This document shows positions 45,273 to 53,649 of a DNA stretch of 64,000 nt, piece by piece. Source of the stretch: an uncultured Aquimarina sp. GTDB taxonomy: Bacteria > Bacteroidota > Bacteroidia > Flavobacteriales > Flavobacteriaceae. The stretch covers positions 25,657 to 89,656 of the forward strand of contig CANMLW010000014.1 of the NCBI GenBank assembly GCA_947498705.1. The letters are read 5' to 3'. The notes under the pieces were generated by a model. It saw only the letters and a program-made list of their open reading frames with translations, made no database searches and was not told the origin of the DNA. Positions within the stretch are counted from its first letter, which is position 1, and the number at the start of each line of letters is the position of its first letter. A program made the translations under genes and the position numbers.

Positions 45273-46133
45273 TTATTGGTTTTGCAGCAGCAATGTTAAT
45301 TCTAGAAATTGAGTTACTGATAGTTGTTCTGGACGTTTATTTAAGAGTTCTAACGCTTTGATTTCTTCATTTAACTGAAAAACTTTAAGGCTATTCCTTA
45401 AGGTTTTTCTACGTTGTCCAAAAGCTGTTTTTACCACATTAAAGAATAATTTTTCGTCACACGGCAATTCATAGTTCTCTTTACGAATTAATCGTAATAC
45501 TCCACTATCTACTTTGGGAGGTGGATTAAACACATCTGGAGGGACTGTGAATAAATATTCTGCATCATAAAATGCCTGTGCCAGTACCGAAAGAATTCCA
45601 TATGCTTTGCTTCCTTCGCGTTCACAAATACGCTGTGCTACTTCTTTCTGAAACATACCGGTAAACTCTGGTATACGATCTCTGTTTTCTAATGTTTTAA
45701 AAACGATTTGTGTTGAGATATTGTAAGGAAAATTACCTGTTATAGCAAATTGCTCCTGGCCAAAAATGGTACTCAAATCAAACTTAAGAAAATCTGCTTC
45801 AAGCACTTTAAATTTGGTATTTCTACTTAAAACATCGTGATGTTCTAACTGAAAACTAGTATTTAAATATTCTATAGATTCGCTATCCAAATCCATAGCA
45901 ACAACATCTACTTCCTTCTGAAGAATATATTTGGTAAGTACGCCCATACCCGGGCCAATTTCAATTACATTTTTATAGCCTTGTAAAGTTAGTGTATCTC
46001 CTATTTTTCTGGCAATATTTTCATCTTTCAAAAAATGTTGTCCTAAGTGCTTTTTTGCTCGAACCGCCGTTTTTTCTGTCGGGCTTTTTTTATAATCAGA
46101 AACGTACTTTTTTTTTCCTTTTGACTTAGCCAT
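45273..46133 (-). CDS. rsmA: 16S rRNA A1518/A1519 dimethyltransferase (KsgA)
   Basis: 286 residues from ATG 46133; ATG 46142 three codons upstream is equally possible. A basic N-terminal tail ([14 protein letters not shown]) precedes [14 protein letters not shown]. The SAM-binding motif is [11 protein letters not shown] and the catalytic adenine-binding motif IV is NFPYNIS. The C-terminal helical domain ends normally. It dimethylates two adjacent adenosines in helix 45 of 16S rRNA. Its start overlaps the DUF4286 gene by 8 bases, so translation is coupled. Confidence 0.95.
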   Translation of the reverse strand: MAKSKGKKKYVSDYKKSPTEKTAVRAKKHLGQHFLKDENIARKIGDTLTLQGYKNVIEIGPGMGVLTKYILQKEVDVVAMDLDSESIEYLNTSFQLEHHDVLSRNTKFKVLEADFLKFDLSTIFGQEQFAITGNFPYNISTQIVFKTLENRDRIPEFTGMFQKEVAQRICEREGSKAYGILSVLAQAFYDAEYLFTVPPDVFNPPPKVDSGVLRLIRKENYELPCDEKLFFNVVKTAFGQRRKTLRNSLKVFQLNEEIKALELLNKRPEQLSVTQFLELTLLLQNQ

Positions 46134-46440
46134 TCTGCTCATTTACAATTGCTAGCTCGGTTCTAAACGCTACAAATTTACCAGCAAAACGATTCGATTT
46201 TGCTCTTAATTCCTCTGCATTTTCGTCATAATATCGCTGTAGCATTTCTTTACTACTAGTGGTATATTGAACGGAATAGGTAATCCCTCCCATTTCTTCT
46301 TCTACCAATACTTTAGACAAAAGTGCCTTACTAAATTTACCTGTAGCAAGCATTTCTGGGATATGTTCTTGTTGCATCCATTCTAACCACTGGTCATGAA
46401 CAGTCTCTTCTATATTGATGGTAACGTTGTATATATACAT
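46126..46440 (-). CDS. DUF4286 family protein
   Basis: 104 residues, a small alpha/beta ferredoxin-like (dimeric barrel) protein: [20 protein letters not shown], then [20 protein letters not shown]. The family is of unknown function and is conserved beside rsmA in Bacteroidota. It has no catalytic motif. It overlaps rsmA by 8 bases. Confidence 0.85.
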   Translation of the reverse strand: MYIYNVTINIEETVHDQWLEWMQQEHIPEMLATGKFSKALLSKVLVEEEMGGITYSVQYTTSSKEMLQRYYDENAEELRAKSNRFAGKFVAFRTELAIVNEQNG

Positions 46441-46488
46441 TTTTAAAAGTATTCTTTAAAAGGTAGTTTATTTAAGTGTTCATGATTC

Positions 46489-47040
46489 TTACACCTCTCC
46501 TTCTACATTTTCCTTGGTATTGGTATTAATTTCTGATTGAATATATTCTTTGGATTTCCCTTTTGGTATTGACGGAGAATCCCATTTCTGGTTTAATATC
46601 ATTTTACCTATATAGGCTATTTGCCCGATATGATATGGGTAATGTGCTATTTGTCTTGTGATACTTTCAATCAATTTATGCTTTTTATTTCTAATATAGA
46701 TTGGGGTATCAAAATTAGTTTCACTGATCATATCGAGGGCAGAAAATAAACAACTCCACCCATCTTCCCATTTTGTAATAAGCTCTTGATAAGTTAAGTC
46801 TTGTTTTAGAAATTCATTATCTCTATTTCTCCATTCTTTTTCTCCATCACTTGTAAAAAAATCCGTCCATCTAGATGTCATATTTTCCGATACATGAACA
46901 ATGATACAAGCTATATCATTACTCTCTTCATTGTATTTCCAATAAAGATCTTCTTCATTTAGTTGTGAGATGGTTTTATCTGCAACTTCTTTGTAGGATT
47001 TAAACTGTTTTTTGATATTTTTTAAATATTCCTCAACCAT
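46489..47040 (-). CDS. DUF1572/DinB-like protein
   Basis: 183 residues, a four-helix DinB-like bundle. The three conserved histidines of the metal site can be assigned: CIIVHVSENM, then QIAHYPYHIGQIAYIGKMIL. DUF1572 is a DinB subfamily found in Firmicutes and Bacteroidota with possible thiol-S-transferase-like activity; the substrate is unknown. It has a -7 element at 47080-47087. Confidence 0.75.
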   Translation of the reverse strand: MVEEYLKNIKKQFKSYKEVADKTISQLNEEDLYWKYNEESNDIACIIVHVSENMTSRWTDFFTSDGEKEWRNRDNEFLKQDLTYQELITKWEDGWSCLFSALDMISETNFDTPIYIRNKKHKLIESITRQIAHYPYHIGQIAYIGKMILNQKWDSPSIPKGKSKEYIQSEINTNTKENVEGEV

Positions 47041-47079
47041 TTTTCTGATTTAACTTTATACTCTAATAACAGAAGAGAA

Positions 47080-47087
47080 CAAAGTTA
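47080..47087 (-). promoter_or_regulatory. -7 element (TAACTTTG) upstream of DUF1572 gene
   Basis: A minus-strand TAnnTTTG match 39 bases before ATG 47040. Confidence 0.45.
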
Positions 47088-47169
47088 CAAAGAAGAGTAG
47101 CTAAATGGATGGTTATTACAAAATAAACTTAGTAGCTTTACTGAAGTGATTTGAACTTATTATAGATCA

Positions 47170-48963
47170 CTAGTTAATTGCATCACCTCGTAAGGTTCGA
47201 TACTTTTTTCGGGCATCTACAAAGTAGATACTATCAGCATGATTAAAAATAATCTTTTCGTACAGTTCTTTTGCTTTTTCCGGCTGCCCTAATCGACTGG
47301 TATACAATGCTGCCAACCAATAATAGGCATCATCGATTAAGATATCATCTTTATAAAACTCGATAATTTTTAAGTAGTTTACCTTTGCTTTTTCGAATTG
47401 TTCTTCTTTTTCGAATAATTTGGCTTGTCTTAAAAAAGTTTCGTCCTCAATTTTTTCGCCTTTATGCTCTGTCAATATCTTTTCATACATCGCAATCGCT
47501 TCTTTATTTTTATTCTGAAAAGCCAGCAGATCTGCTTTTGCAAAAATCTTTAAAGCCGTTTGTGTAGAATCTTCTAAAGAATTATCACTAATGATAAGAC
47601 TTAACTCCATTGCATCATTAGCTATCAATTGTGAAGTAGATGATTTTAAAACATCTAATTGAGTCTGTGCCCAGGCAAAATCTCCTTTATAATAACTTGT
47701 CTTGGCAACCTTAAAGCGAGCATCCTGAGCAAGAAAATTATTTTTTAGAGCATTCTGTACCTGTGTATAATAAATCAATGCCTGATTAAACTTCTGATCT
47801 AGCACCAAAATATCTGCAATCTTCATTTTTATTCTAGATTTCTGAAACCTTGACAACCTACCTCTTCCTAACATTTCTTTTAAGAAAGTAATAGACTCTT
47901 TTTTTTGATCCATCTTAAAAGCCAAAAAATGAGCATAATCTACTTGCAACCCTATTGTCTGCTGTGTTTTCCCATACTCTTCAAAAACTTCGTTATATTG
48001 ATCTACTACCCCTTTATATTCTTTTTCTGAAGCACTATCTACCTTAGATTTCAGGATGATCTTATGAGCGGTAAGTTTCATATCTTTTGATGCCGGAGTT
48101 TCTAATATATAGTTTAAAATTTCTGTAGCCGATTTGATATCCTTTTCAGAAATAGCAATTCTCGCCAGATCAATTATACTAACCGGTCCTCTACCATCTT
48201 CTTTACGTTTATAAATTGCTTTTTGTTGAATAAATGCCTTTTTAAACTCCTTTTGTTGTACAAACAACCAACTTAACATTTCGTTGTATAAGATATTAGG
48301 CTCTTGCTGTAATTTTTTTACTAATAGTTTTCTAAAAATAACATTCGCTTCGTTAGCAGAGTCTTCTGTTATATACTCTCCAAAATTACGTTGTACAATA
48401 TTAATATAGCTTGGTTGCGTTTGTAAAAGTGACAGATAGCTATCGAACATTTTAGGTAATTTACCCTGTTCGCCATAAATCTTAGCCAGCTGTACATTAA
48501 AATTGGCACCAGGGTTATCCCTCATTCCTTTTTCATAGATGATCGCAGCTTCATCCAACAAGCTGTACTTTTCAAACGTTTGGGCCAACGAATACGCATG
48601 ATTGATATTACTTTTTGTATATGCATCTATTGCTTTATCATAATACGTACGTGCTTTTTCTGAATTTCCCTGCACATCATAATGATGCCCAAGCTCTACC
48701 AGAATCTGTGCATTATTAGGGGTGTTCTTTAACCTATTCGTTAATATTTCTTCTGCTTTATCAAACTGTTCTAATTGCTGGTATGCCTCTACCAGACCCA
48801 ATGCATACCCCATACGATTTGGGTTTCTGTCATAAAGTTTTTTATAAACCGATATCGCTTTTTCATATTGCCCCTGTTGTATATAATTTTTGGCCAACTG
48901 CTCTGACTGAGCCATCGTCGAAAAAGTAACCAACAAAGTAATATATAATAAGATCAAGCGCAT
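47170..48963 (-). CDS. Periplasmic TPR-repeat protein
   Basis: 597 residues from ATG 48963. Signal peptide (MRLILLYITLLVTFSTMAQ), then TPR/TPR-like helical hairpins over most of the length (AKNYIQQGQYEKAISVYKKL; LGHHYDVQGNSEKARTYYDK; and C-terminal YYWLAALYTSRLGQPEKAKE). It has no enzymatic domain. Exported TPR proteins next to serS are common in flavobacteria and probably act as assembly scaffolds in the cell envelope; the partner is unknown. A -7 element lies at 49003-49010. Confidence 0.85.
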   Translation of the reverse strand: MRLILLYITLLVTFSTMAQSEQLAKNYIQQGQYEKAISVYKKLYDRNPNRMGYALGLVEAYQQLEQFDKAEEILTNRLKNTPNNAQILVELGHHYDVQGNSEKARTYYDKAIDAYTKSNINHAYSLAQTFEKYSLLDEAAIIYEKGMRDNPGANFNVQLAKIYGEQGKLPKMFDSYLSLLQTQPSYINIVQRNFGEYITEDSANEANVIFRKLLVKKLQQEPNILYNEMLSWLFVQQKEFKKAFIQQKAIYKRKEDGRGPVSIIDLARIAISEKDIKSATEILNYILETPASKDMKLTAHKIILKSKVDSASEKEYKGVVDQYNEVFEEYGKTQQTIGLQVDYAHFLAFKMDQKKESITFLKEMLGRGRLSRFQKSRIKMKIADILVLDQKFNQALIYYTQVQNALKNNFLAQDARFKVAKTSYYKGDFAWAQTQLDVLKSSTSQLIANDAMELSLIISDNSLEDSTQTALKIFAKADLLAFQNKNKEAIAMYEKILTEHKGEKIEDETFLRQAKLFEKEEQFEKAKVNYLKIIEFYKDDILIDDAYYWLAALYTSRLGQPEKAKELYEKIIFNHADSIYFVDARKKYRTLRGDAIN

Positions 48964-49002
48964 TTTTAGCAAGTTTTTTTTGTAAAGATAACTTTAATGT
49001 AG

Positions 49003-49010
49003 CAAAGTTA
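49003..49010 (-). promoter_or_regulatory. -7 element (TAACTTTG) upstream of the TPR gene
   Basis: A minus-strand TAnnTTTG match 39 bases before ATG 48963. Confidence 0.45.
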
Positions 49011-49084
49011 CAAAGAGGTTAATAGGCTGATTTCGAATATTAAACACTTTTCTTTTGACAAGCTACAAGTAATTCTATTTTTTC

Positions 49085-49158
49085 TGTCTCCTCGAACGCC
49101 GTCGAGAGGTATTTTTTTAGTCTAATTAGTAGGTCTCGACTGCGCTCGACCTGACCAT
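49085..49158. repeat. REP-like GC-rich intergenic element
   Basis: In an AT-rich 350-bp gap, two GC-rich motifs (CTCGAACGCCGTCGAG near 49092 and TCTCGACTGCGCTCGACC near 49133) are partial inverted relatives separated by a T-rich stretch. They resemble the CGA-rich dispersed intergenic repeats I recall from marine flavobacteria. Confidence 0.45.
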
Positions 49159-49262
49159 GAGTTGTAATTGATTGATTATTACAAGAATAACTATTAAACT
49201 TAGATAAATAGTATCTACGCTAATAACATTAACCAAATTCAGAAAAACTTCTTTTTACAAAC

Positions 49263-49293
49263 AAAAAAAGGGATCTGTACAGATCCCTTTTTT
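49263..49293. terminator. Terminator after serS (perfect palindrome)
   Basis: GGGATCTGTACAGATCCC (49270-49287) is a perfect 18-bp palindrome flanked by A and T runs. It works in both directions and lies 28 bases beyond the serS stop. Confidence 0.85.
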
Positions 49294-49315
49294 ACTATAA
49301 CTAATATTCTTTTTT

Positions 49316-50587
49316 TTAATCAATATACTCGAACCCACAATAAGGCACCAATACTTCTGGTATTTTAATTCCTTGGGGGGTTTGGCAATTTTCTAAGATA
49401 CCAGCAAGTACTCTTGGCAATGCCAGAGAACTTCCGTTTAGTGTATGTGCCAATTGATTTTTACCATTATTATCTTTAAAACGTAGTTTTAAACGATTGG
49501 CTTGAAAAGATTCAAAATTAGAAACCGAGCTAATCTCTAACCAACGATCCTGAGCTGTAGAAAACACTTCAAAATCATAGGTAAGTGCTGATGTAAACCC
49601 AATATCTCCACCACAAAGGCGTAAGATACGATATGGTAAATTCAGTTCTTTTAAAATTTCTTTTACATGCGCCACCATACCATCCAGAGCTTCATACGAA
49701 TTCTCAGGTTTTTCGATACGTACAATTTCTACCTTATCAAACTGGTGTAAACGATTTAACCCACGTACATGTGCCCCATAAGATCCTGCTTCACGTCTAA
49801 AACACGGTGTATATCCTGTGCAAGTTATGGGCAAATCGCTTTCTTGTAGCAACTCATCTCTAAACATATTGGTTACAGGAACTTCTGCTGTTGGGATCAA
49901 GTATAAATCATCACCTGTCACATGATACATTTGCCCTTCTTTATCTGGTAGCTGTCCTGTACCATATCCAGAAGCTTCATTTACCAAATGCGGTACCTGA
50001 AACTCTTTATATCCTGCATCTGTATTTTTATCTAAAAAATAACTAATTAATGCACGTTGTAATCGAGCACCTTTACCTTTATAAACAGGGAACCCAGCGC
50101 CAGTAATTTTTACACCCAACTCAAAATCAATAATATCGTATTTTTTGGCAAGCTCCCAATGTGGCAACGCTCCTTCTTCCAACACAGGAATATCTCCTTC
50201 TTGATATATTTCTTCATTATCGGCATCACTTTGCCCATCTGGCACAGAATCATGTGGTATATTCGGTATCGTATATAATATCTCAACCAATTTTTCTTGT
50301 ATAGTAGTTAGCTCTACTGACAACTCTTTGGAGCTTTCTTTAAGTTGTGCCGTTTTCTCTTTTAGCAAATTCGCTTTTTGCTGTTCTCCATTTTTAAACA
50401 AGAGTCCTATCTCTTTAGAAAACTTATTAGAGTCGGCCAGAGTGTTGTCTAATTTAGCCTGTGTAGCTCGACGATTTTCGTCTAATTTGATCACCTCTTC
50501 TAATACGGGAGCGGCATCAAAATTTCGTTTTTTCAAAGCATTTATATACGCTTCTTTGTTTGCTACGATGTTTTGTACTACTAACAT
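49316..50587 (-). CDS. serS: Seryl-tRNA synthetase
   Basis: 423 residues, class II aminoacyl-tRNA synthetase. The N-terminal 110 residues form the tRNA-binding coiled coil. The catalytic core has motif 2 (TPCFRREAGSYGAHVRGLNR) and motif 3 (LNGSSLALPRVLAGILENCQ). It charges tRNA-Ser, including selenocysteine tRNA where present. Length and motifs are normal. It heads the block TPR-DUF1572-DUF4286-rsmA-mgtE, although the terminator at 49263 separates it from them. Confidence 0.97.
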   Translation of the reverse strand: MLVVQNIVANKEAYINALKKRNFDAAPVLEEVIKLDENRRATQAKLDNTLADSNKFSKEIGLLFKNGEQQKANLLKEKTAQLKESSKELSVELTTIQEKLVEILYTIPNIPHDSVPDGQSDADNEEIYQEGDIPVLEEGALPHWELAKKYDIIDFELGVKITGAGFPVYKGKGARLQRALISYFLDKNTDAGYKEFQVPHLVNEASGYGTGQLPDKEGQMYHVTGDDLYLIPTAEVPVTNMFRDELLQESDLPITCTGYTPCFRREAGSYGAHVRGLNRLHQFDKVEIVRIEKPENSYEALDGMVAHVKEILKELNLPYRILRLCGGDIGFTSALTYDFEVFSTAQDRWLEISSVSNFESFQANRLKLRFKDNNGKNQLAHTLNGSSLALPRVLAGILENCQTPQGIKIPEVLVPYCGFEYID

Positions 50588-50635
50588 GGTTTATTTTTTG
50601 GGCGATTCCCGGGGTTATTCGTTATATCTTTTTTT

Positions 50636-50700
50636 GTCACCCTGAGCCTTTCGACAAGCTCTGTGGAAGGGTCTCGTTCACAAAAAAAGGATGCCACTAC
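50636..50700. repeat. Dispersed intergenic repeat-like sequence
   Basis: The gap 50588-50844 contains a GC-richer block beginning GTCACCCTGAGCCTTTCGAC, with a partial internal dyad (GACCCTTCC against the opposite side). This start is familiar from short dispersed repeats in many Bacteroidota and other genomes. It is not coding in any convincing frame. Confidence 0.4.
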
Positions 50701-50844
50701 TATCCCTATCGCAATGAGGGAGCTAATTTAAAGAAAAGCTTTGGTTTTTAAGGTTTATTTTTTTGAGTTATTTTGATCATTTAGGCTGTCACAAATCAAA
50801 TCATTTTGGCTCACCCAATTATATCAAAAAACACTTTTTCTTAT

Positions 50845-50884
50845 CCATAAAAAAACAGTCATACTTTATTGGTATGACTGTTTA
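50845..50884 (-). terminator. Terminator of the knottin-like peptide genes
   Basis: A 10-bp perfect stem ACAGTCATAC (50855-50864) / GTATGACTGT (50872-50881) with a 7-nt loop, followed by a T7 run on the minus strand. Confidence 0.85.
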
Positions 50885-50920
50885 GAATATTGTTCTAATG
50901 TTATGATCTGTGGCTACAAA

Positions 50921-51094
50921 CTAACAGAACTGTGCCCATAAGCAAACTTCTCTTCCAAAATATTCATGGTAGCAACAAGCCATACCTCCTCCACAATCAG
51001 AGTCCGTAACACAACTTTTGGGTCCGCCGCCCTGAATACTTCTTTGTTGTACTTTGCTCAATGGTTTTCCTAGGTTTAAAAGTGTTTTTTTCAT
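50921..51094 (-). CDS. Knottin-like Cys-rich peptide precursor, copy 1
   Basis: 57 residues, too short for the usual ORF cut-offs. The leader MKKTLLNLGKPLSKVQQRSI ends in QGGG, a double-glycine cleavage signal of the Bacteroidota bacteriocin-like class. The predicted mature peptide has six cysteines (28, 34, 40, 41, 51, 57) spaced C-x5-C-x5-CC-x9-C-x5-C. This C-C-CC-C-C framework is that of inhibitor cystine knots. The segment CVTDSDCGGGMACC is knottin-like. It has a TTG-N19-TAGTTTTG promoter 37 bases upstream and a strong terminator downstream. Exporter and modification genes are absent locally. The ICK fold is inferred. Confidence 0.8.
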   Translation of the reverse strand: MKKTLLNLGKPLSKVQQRSIQGGGPKSCVTDSDCGGGMACCYHEYFGREVCLWAQFC

Positions 51095-51131
51095 GTTTAG
51101 AATAATTTAAATGTTAATAAATAAGAGTTCT

Positions 51132-51161
51132 CAAAACTATGTGGATTTAGAACTTACTCAA
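51132..51161 (-). promoter_or_regulatory. Promoter of knottin-like copy 1
   Basis: Minus-strand TTG (51161-51159), a 19-bp spacer and TAGTTTTG (51139-51132) match the -33/-7 consensus very well. The tandem copy has the equivalent sequence GAGTTTTG at 51498-51505, a damaged -7. Confidence 0.65.
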
Positions 51162-51284
51162 TATTAACCATTTACACCCAGTTAATCAATATGATGTTGT
51201 CGAAATTCTGGAATCCAGATACATAGAGCTCATACAAAAACCAGCTCTTTACACTGACAATCAGAATAGGGTATTAAAAACAAT

Positions 51285-51461
51285 TTACGCACAAAATTGA
51301 CCCCAAGTACAAATTCTTCTTGCAAAATAGGGTATATGACAACACACCATATTTCCTCCGCAATCCGAGTCGGTAAGACAATCTTCTGGAGCCCCCCCTT
51401 GAATACTTTTTTGTTGCGTTTTGCTAATTGGTTTTCCTAGGTTTAAAAGTGTTTTTTTCAT
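51285..51461 (-). CDS. Knottin-like Cys-rich peptide precursor, copy 2
   Basis: 58 residues. The leader MKKTLLNLGKPISKTQQKSI then QGG is nearly identical to copy 1. The mature part (APEDCLTDSDCGGNMVCC, then HIPYFARRICTWGQFCA) keeps all six cysteines at identical spacing (28, 34, 40, 41, 51, 57), while most other mature residues differ. That contrast suggests selection on the cysteine framework with diversification of the loops. It is upstream of copy 1 on the same strand, without a terminator between them. Its own -7 is imperfect. Confidence 0.8.
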   Translation of the reverse strand: MKKTLLNLGKPISKTQQKSIQGGAPEDCLTDSDCGGNMVCCHIPYFARRICTWGQFCA

Positions 51462-51741
51462 GTTTAGAATAATTTAATGATTAATAAATAAGAGTCTCAA
51501 AACTCAGAAACCCAAATAACTACCTTAATATTAATCATTTGCAACCTATACTCCAATAATAAGCTCTCGAAATTCTGGAATCCCGATATATATAGTTTAT
51601 ACAAAAAATGGCCCTACTTAATAAGCATGATAGCATATACGAATACTCCAAAAACAAAAAGCATTATTATCGAGAGGTACTATTTTACATAGAGATATCT
51701 ATAAATAACTTTAACACATCAGAAATAAATGTTATATATCT

Positions 51742-51749
51742 TATTTTTG
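51742..51749 (+). promoter_or_regulatory. -7 element (TATTTTTG) upstream of DUF2293 gene
   Basis: A TAnnTTTG match 22 bases before the GTG start at 51772, which supports that start. The 310-bp gap 51462-51771 holds only the duplicated peptide flank and this element. Confidence 0.5.
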
Positions 51750-51771
51750 CATCAATTTTAAACTATACAGA

Positions 51772-52443
51772 GTGGCAACCACCTCACAAAATATCTTTCT
51801 TACCAAAAAAGAAAAGCTTCGATGTATGAAGTGTGGCAAACATATACCCAAGGGAAAATCTTTTGTAGCAGAAAGCGAGAACCACCGAGGCACTTGTTTT
51901 AGTTGTTCCCCTTTTGTAGGTTATGTAATGCTTCCTCCTGGTGATGCTGCAATGACCAGACGATCCAAAAAACACTCTACTCTTTGTGGAGTGGTCTTAG
52001 GTTGGAATCAGCGTAGAAAACGTTACGAACGTCAGGGGCAATTGGTAGAAGAAATTGCTATAGAAAAAGCTAAAATCGAATGCCAAAAAGATCAGGCTAT
52101 ACGAGATCAAAAAAACAAAAAAGCAGCATTGGTACGCGAGGTAAAAGATCGGGAATATAAAATTGCTTTTGCACATGCGATTCGAAAAAGATACCCGCAT
52201 TGTCCTACCAACAGAGAATTTCATATCGCCGAACATGCTTGCGAAAAATATAGCGGTAGAGTAGGTCGTACGGCCGATGCCAAGCAATTTGATTCTAAAA
52301 TGATCGATTTGGCAGTAGAAGCTCATATACGACATACTGAAACGAATTATGATACTCAATTCGGAAAAGGTAAAAGTAAAAAAGAGATCAGATCCGAAGT
52401 GCGATATGATATTAATTATCTATTGAAACAATGGAGAGGGTAG
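51772..52443 (+). CDS. DUF2293 domain protein with CxxC zinc-ribbon-like start
   Basis: 223 residues with a GTG start; no ATG is suitably placed. The N terminus carries two Cys pairs (LRCMKCGKHI and GTCFSCSPF), likely a zinc ribbon. A basic helical linker (residues 80-135) follows, then the DUF2293 core (AIRKRYPHCPTNREFHIAEH, ACEKYSGRVGRTA). The protein is very basic and may bind nucleic acid. Function is unknown. It is followed 40 bases downstream by a 53-codon basic gene and a ychJ-like gene. Confidence 0.75.
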   Translation: MATTSQNIFLTKKEKLRCMKCGKHIPKGKSFVAESENHRGTCFSCSPFVGYVMLPPGDAAMTRRSKKHSTLCGVVLGWNQRRKRYERQGQLVEEIAIEKAKIECQKDQAIRDQKNKKAALVREVKDREYKIAFAHAIRKRYPHCPTNREFHIAEHACEKYSGRVGRTADAKQFDSKMIDLAVEAHIRHTETNYDTQFGKGKSKKEIRSEVRYDINYLLKQWRG

Positions 52444-52483
52444 TCTCTTTTTAGCCCTTTATCTAATCACAAATAGTAAACTT

Positions 52484-52645
52484 ATGTCTAAAAAAGGAAA
52501 AGAAAAAAATACAGTGAATAAGGCCAAGCATGCCAAATTGATGAATCGTAAAAAGAATAAATTAAGAAAAGAAAAAGAGGCAAGAACAGAACGCTTAAAA
52601 GCAATCATAAAAAAAGCCAATGAACAACAACAAAAGTTACCATGA
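52484..52645 (+). CDS. 53-residue highly basic small protein
   Basis: It starts MSKKGKEKNTVNKAKHAKLM and ends KKANEQQQKLP. Over a third of its residues are Lys or Arg, it has no Cys, and it is probably a single helix. The stop overlaps the next ATG in an ATGA arrangement, which strongly supports translation and coupling to the YchJ-like gene. No function is known to me; RNA or ribosome binding is possible from the charge alone. Confidence 0.65.
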   Translation: MSKKGKEKNTVNKAKHAKLMNRKKNKLRKEKEARTERLKAIIKKANEQQQKLP

Positions 52646-53028
52646 GTACCTGCTACTGCGGAAATAAAAAATCATATAACGACTGCTGTGCCAAAGCACA
52701 TCAAGATATCAACCTTGCAACAACAGCCGAAGCATTGATGCGTTCTCGATATAGTGCCTATGTTTTGGCAAAAGGAGATTATCTAATGAAAAGTCATCAT
52801 ACGTCTACTAGACCTCTTAAAGAAAAAAAAGCGATCATCAAGTGGGCAAAAGTAGTACAGTGGATAAAATTAGAGGTCATATCGACCACTAAAGGAGCTA
52901 TAAGTGATAGTGAAGGAACGGTAGAGTTTAAAGCATTTTATTATGATGAGCAAGGTTTACAAATGATTCATGAAAACTCAAAATTTATACGAGAAAACGG
53001 TCATTGGGTATATCTGGGTGAGGCTTAA
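52642..53028 (+). CDS. YchJ-family protein with SEC-C zinc motif
   Basis: 128 residues. The N-terminal SEC-C motif (STCYCGNKKSYNDCC) binds zinc. It is followed by the conserved TAEALMRSRYSAYVLAKGDY and an NTF2-like core (VEFKAFYYDEQGLQMIHENS, ending WVYLGEA). The family is of unknown function. It is translationally coupled to the upstream 53-codon gene. Confidence 0.85.
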   Translation: MSTCYCGNKKSYNDCCAKAHQDINLATTAEALMRSRYSAYVLAKGDYLMKSHHTSTRPLKEKKAIIKWAKVVQWIKLEVISTTKGAISDSEGTVEFKAFYYDEQGLQMIHENSKFIRENGHWVYLGEA

Positions 53029-53065
53029 AAATCAATCTATTTTTTAAGATTGTATCTTTAACACC

Positions 53066-53647
53066 ATGATTACAAGTACTACCAAACGTTTTTTAGCCTC
53101 TCTTTTAATTCTTATAGGTTCATTATATCGCAATAAAAACACCCGAAAATATACATTGTTGCCTATCGTTGGTATTGGCCTAGGTTTTTTGTTACCTCAA
53201 CAAATGATTATTCCTGTAAAAGGAGCCACAACCTCTGATTGGGATGATCACTCTTTTTGGGCCTACCCCTGGGGAAGTTCTATAACACATAAAGGTATTG
53301 ATATATTCAAAGAAAAGGGAACCGATGTGATCGCCGCTACTTATGGCATTGTATTGTATACCTACGAAGGCGGAAAAGGAGGCAAAACTTTGATGGTATT
53401 AGGCCCTAAATGGCGGTTTCACTATTATGCCCATCTAGACGAAGTTAATGCTTTTCCTTTTCAGCCCGTAACAATCGGAACCAAATTAGGAACAGTAGGT
53501 ACTACCGGAAATGCTATTGGTAAACCTCCACACTTACATTACTCGATTACAACGCCCTTTCCTTATTGGTGGTTACGTGATCCTGATGCAGTACAAGGTA
53601 ATCGTAAAATGTTTTATTTGGATCCTGATACCTGGTTACGAGAATGA
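53066..53647 (+). CDS. M23 family metallopeptidase (LytM-like)
   Basis: 193 residues. An N-terminal hydrophobic segment (about 8-50) anchors or exports the protein. The catalytic domain has the zinc ligands H75 and D79 (THKGIDI) and the HxH pair 156-158 (HLHYS), with H123 in FHYYAHLDE. M23 enzymes cut peptidoglycan cross-links, often after Gly or between D-Ala and DAP. All active-site residues are present. It converges on the HTTM gene with only two bases between the stops. Confidence 0.85.
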   Translation: MITSTTKRFLASLLILIGSLYRNKNTRKYTLLPIVGIGLGFLLPQQMIIPVKGATTSDWDDHSFWAYPWGSSITHKGIDIFKEKGTDVIAATYGIVLYTYEGGKGGKTLMVLGPKWRFHYYAHLDEVNAFPFQPVTIGTKLGTVGTTGNAIGKPPHLHYSITTPFPYWWLRDPDAVQGNRKMFYLDPDTWLRE

Positions 53648-53649
53648 CT

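Larger units (their letters stand above)
50921..51580. repeat. 367-bp tandem duplication carrying the two peptide genes
   Basis: Start codons (51094, 51461) and upstream markers such as CGAAATTCTGGAATCC (from 51201 and 51568) are both offset by exactly 367 bp, so the duplication includes the 5' flanks. The flanks have drifted at many positions. Confidence 0.8.

Noticed and set aside
51608..51829. 73-codon plus-strand frame between the peptide genes and DUF2293
   Set aside because: It overlaps the duplicated peptide flank and the DUF2293 start and has no protein-like features.
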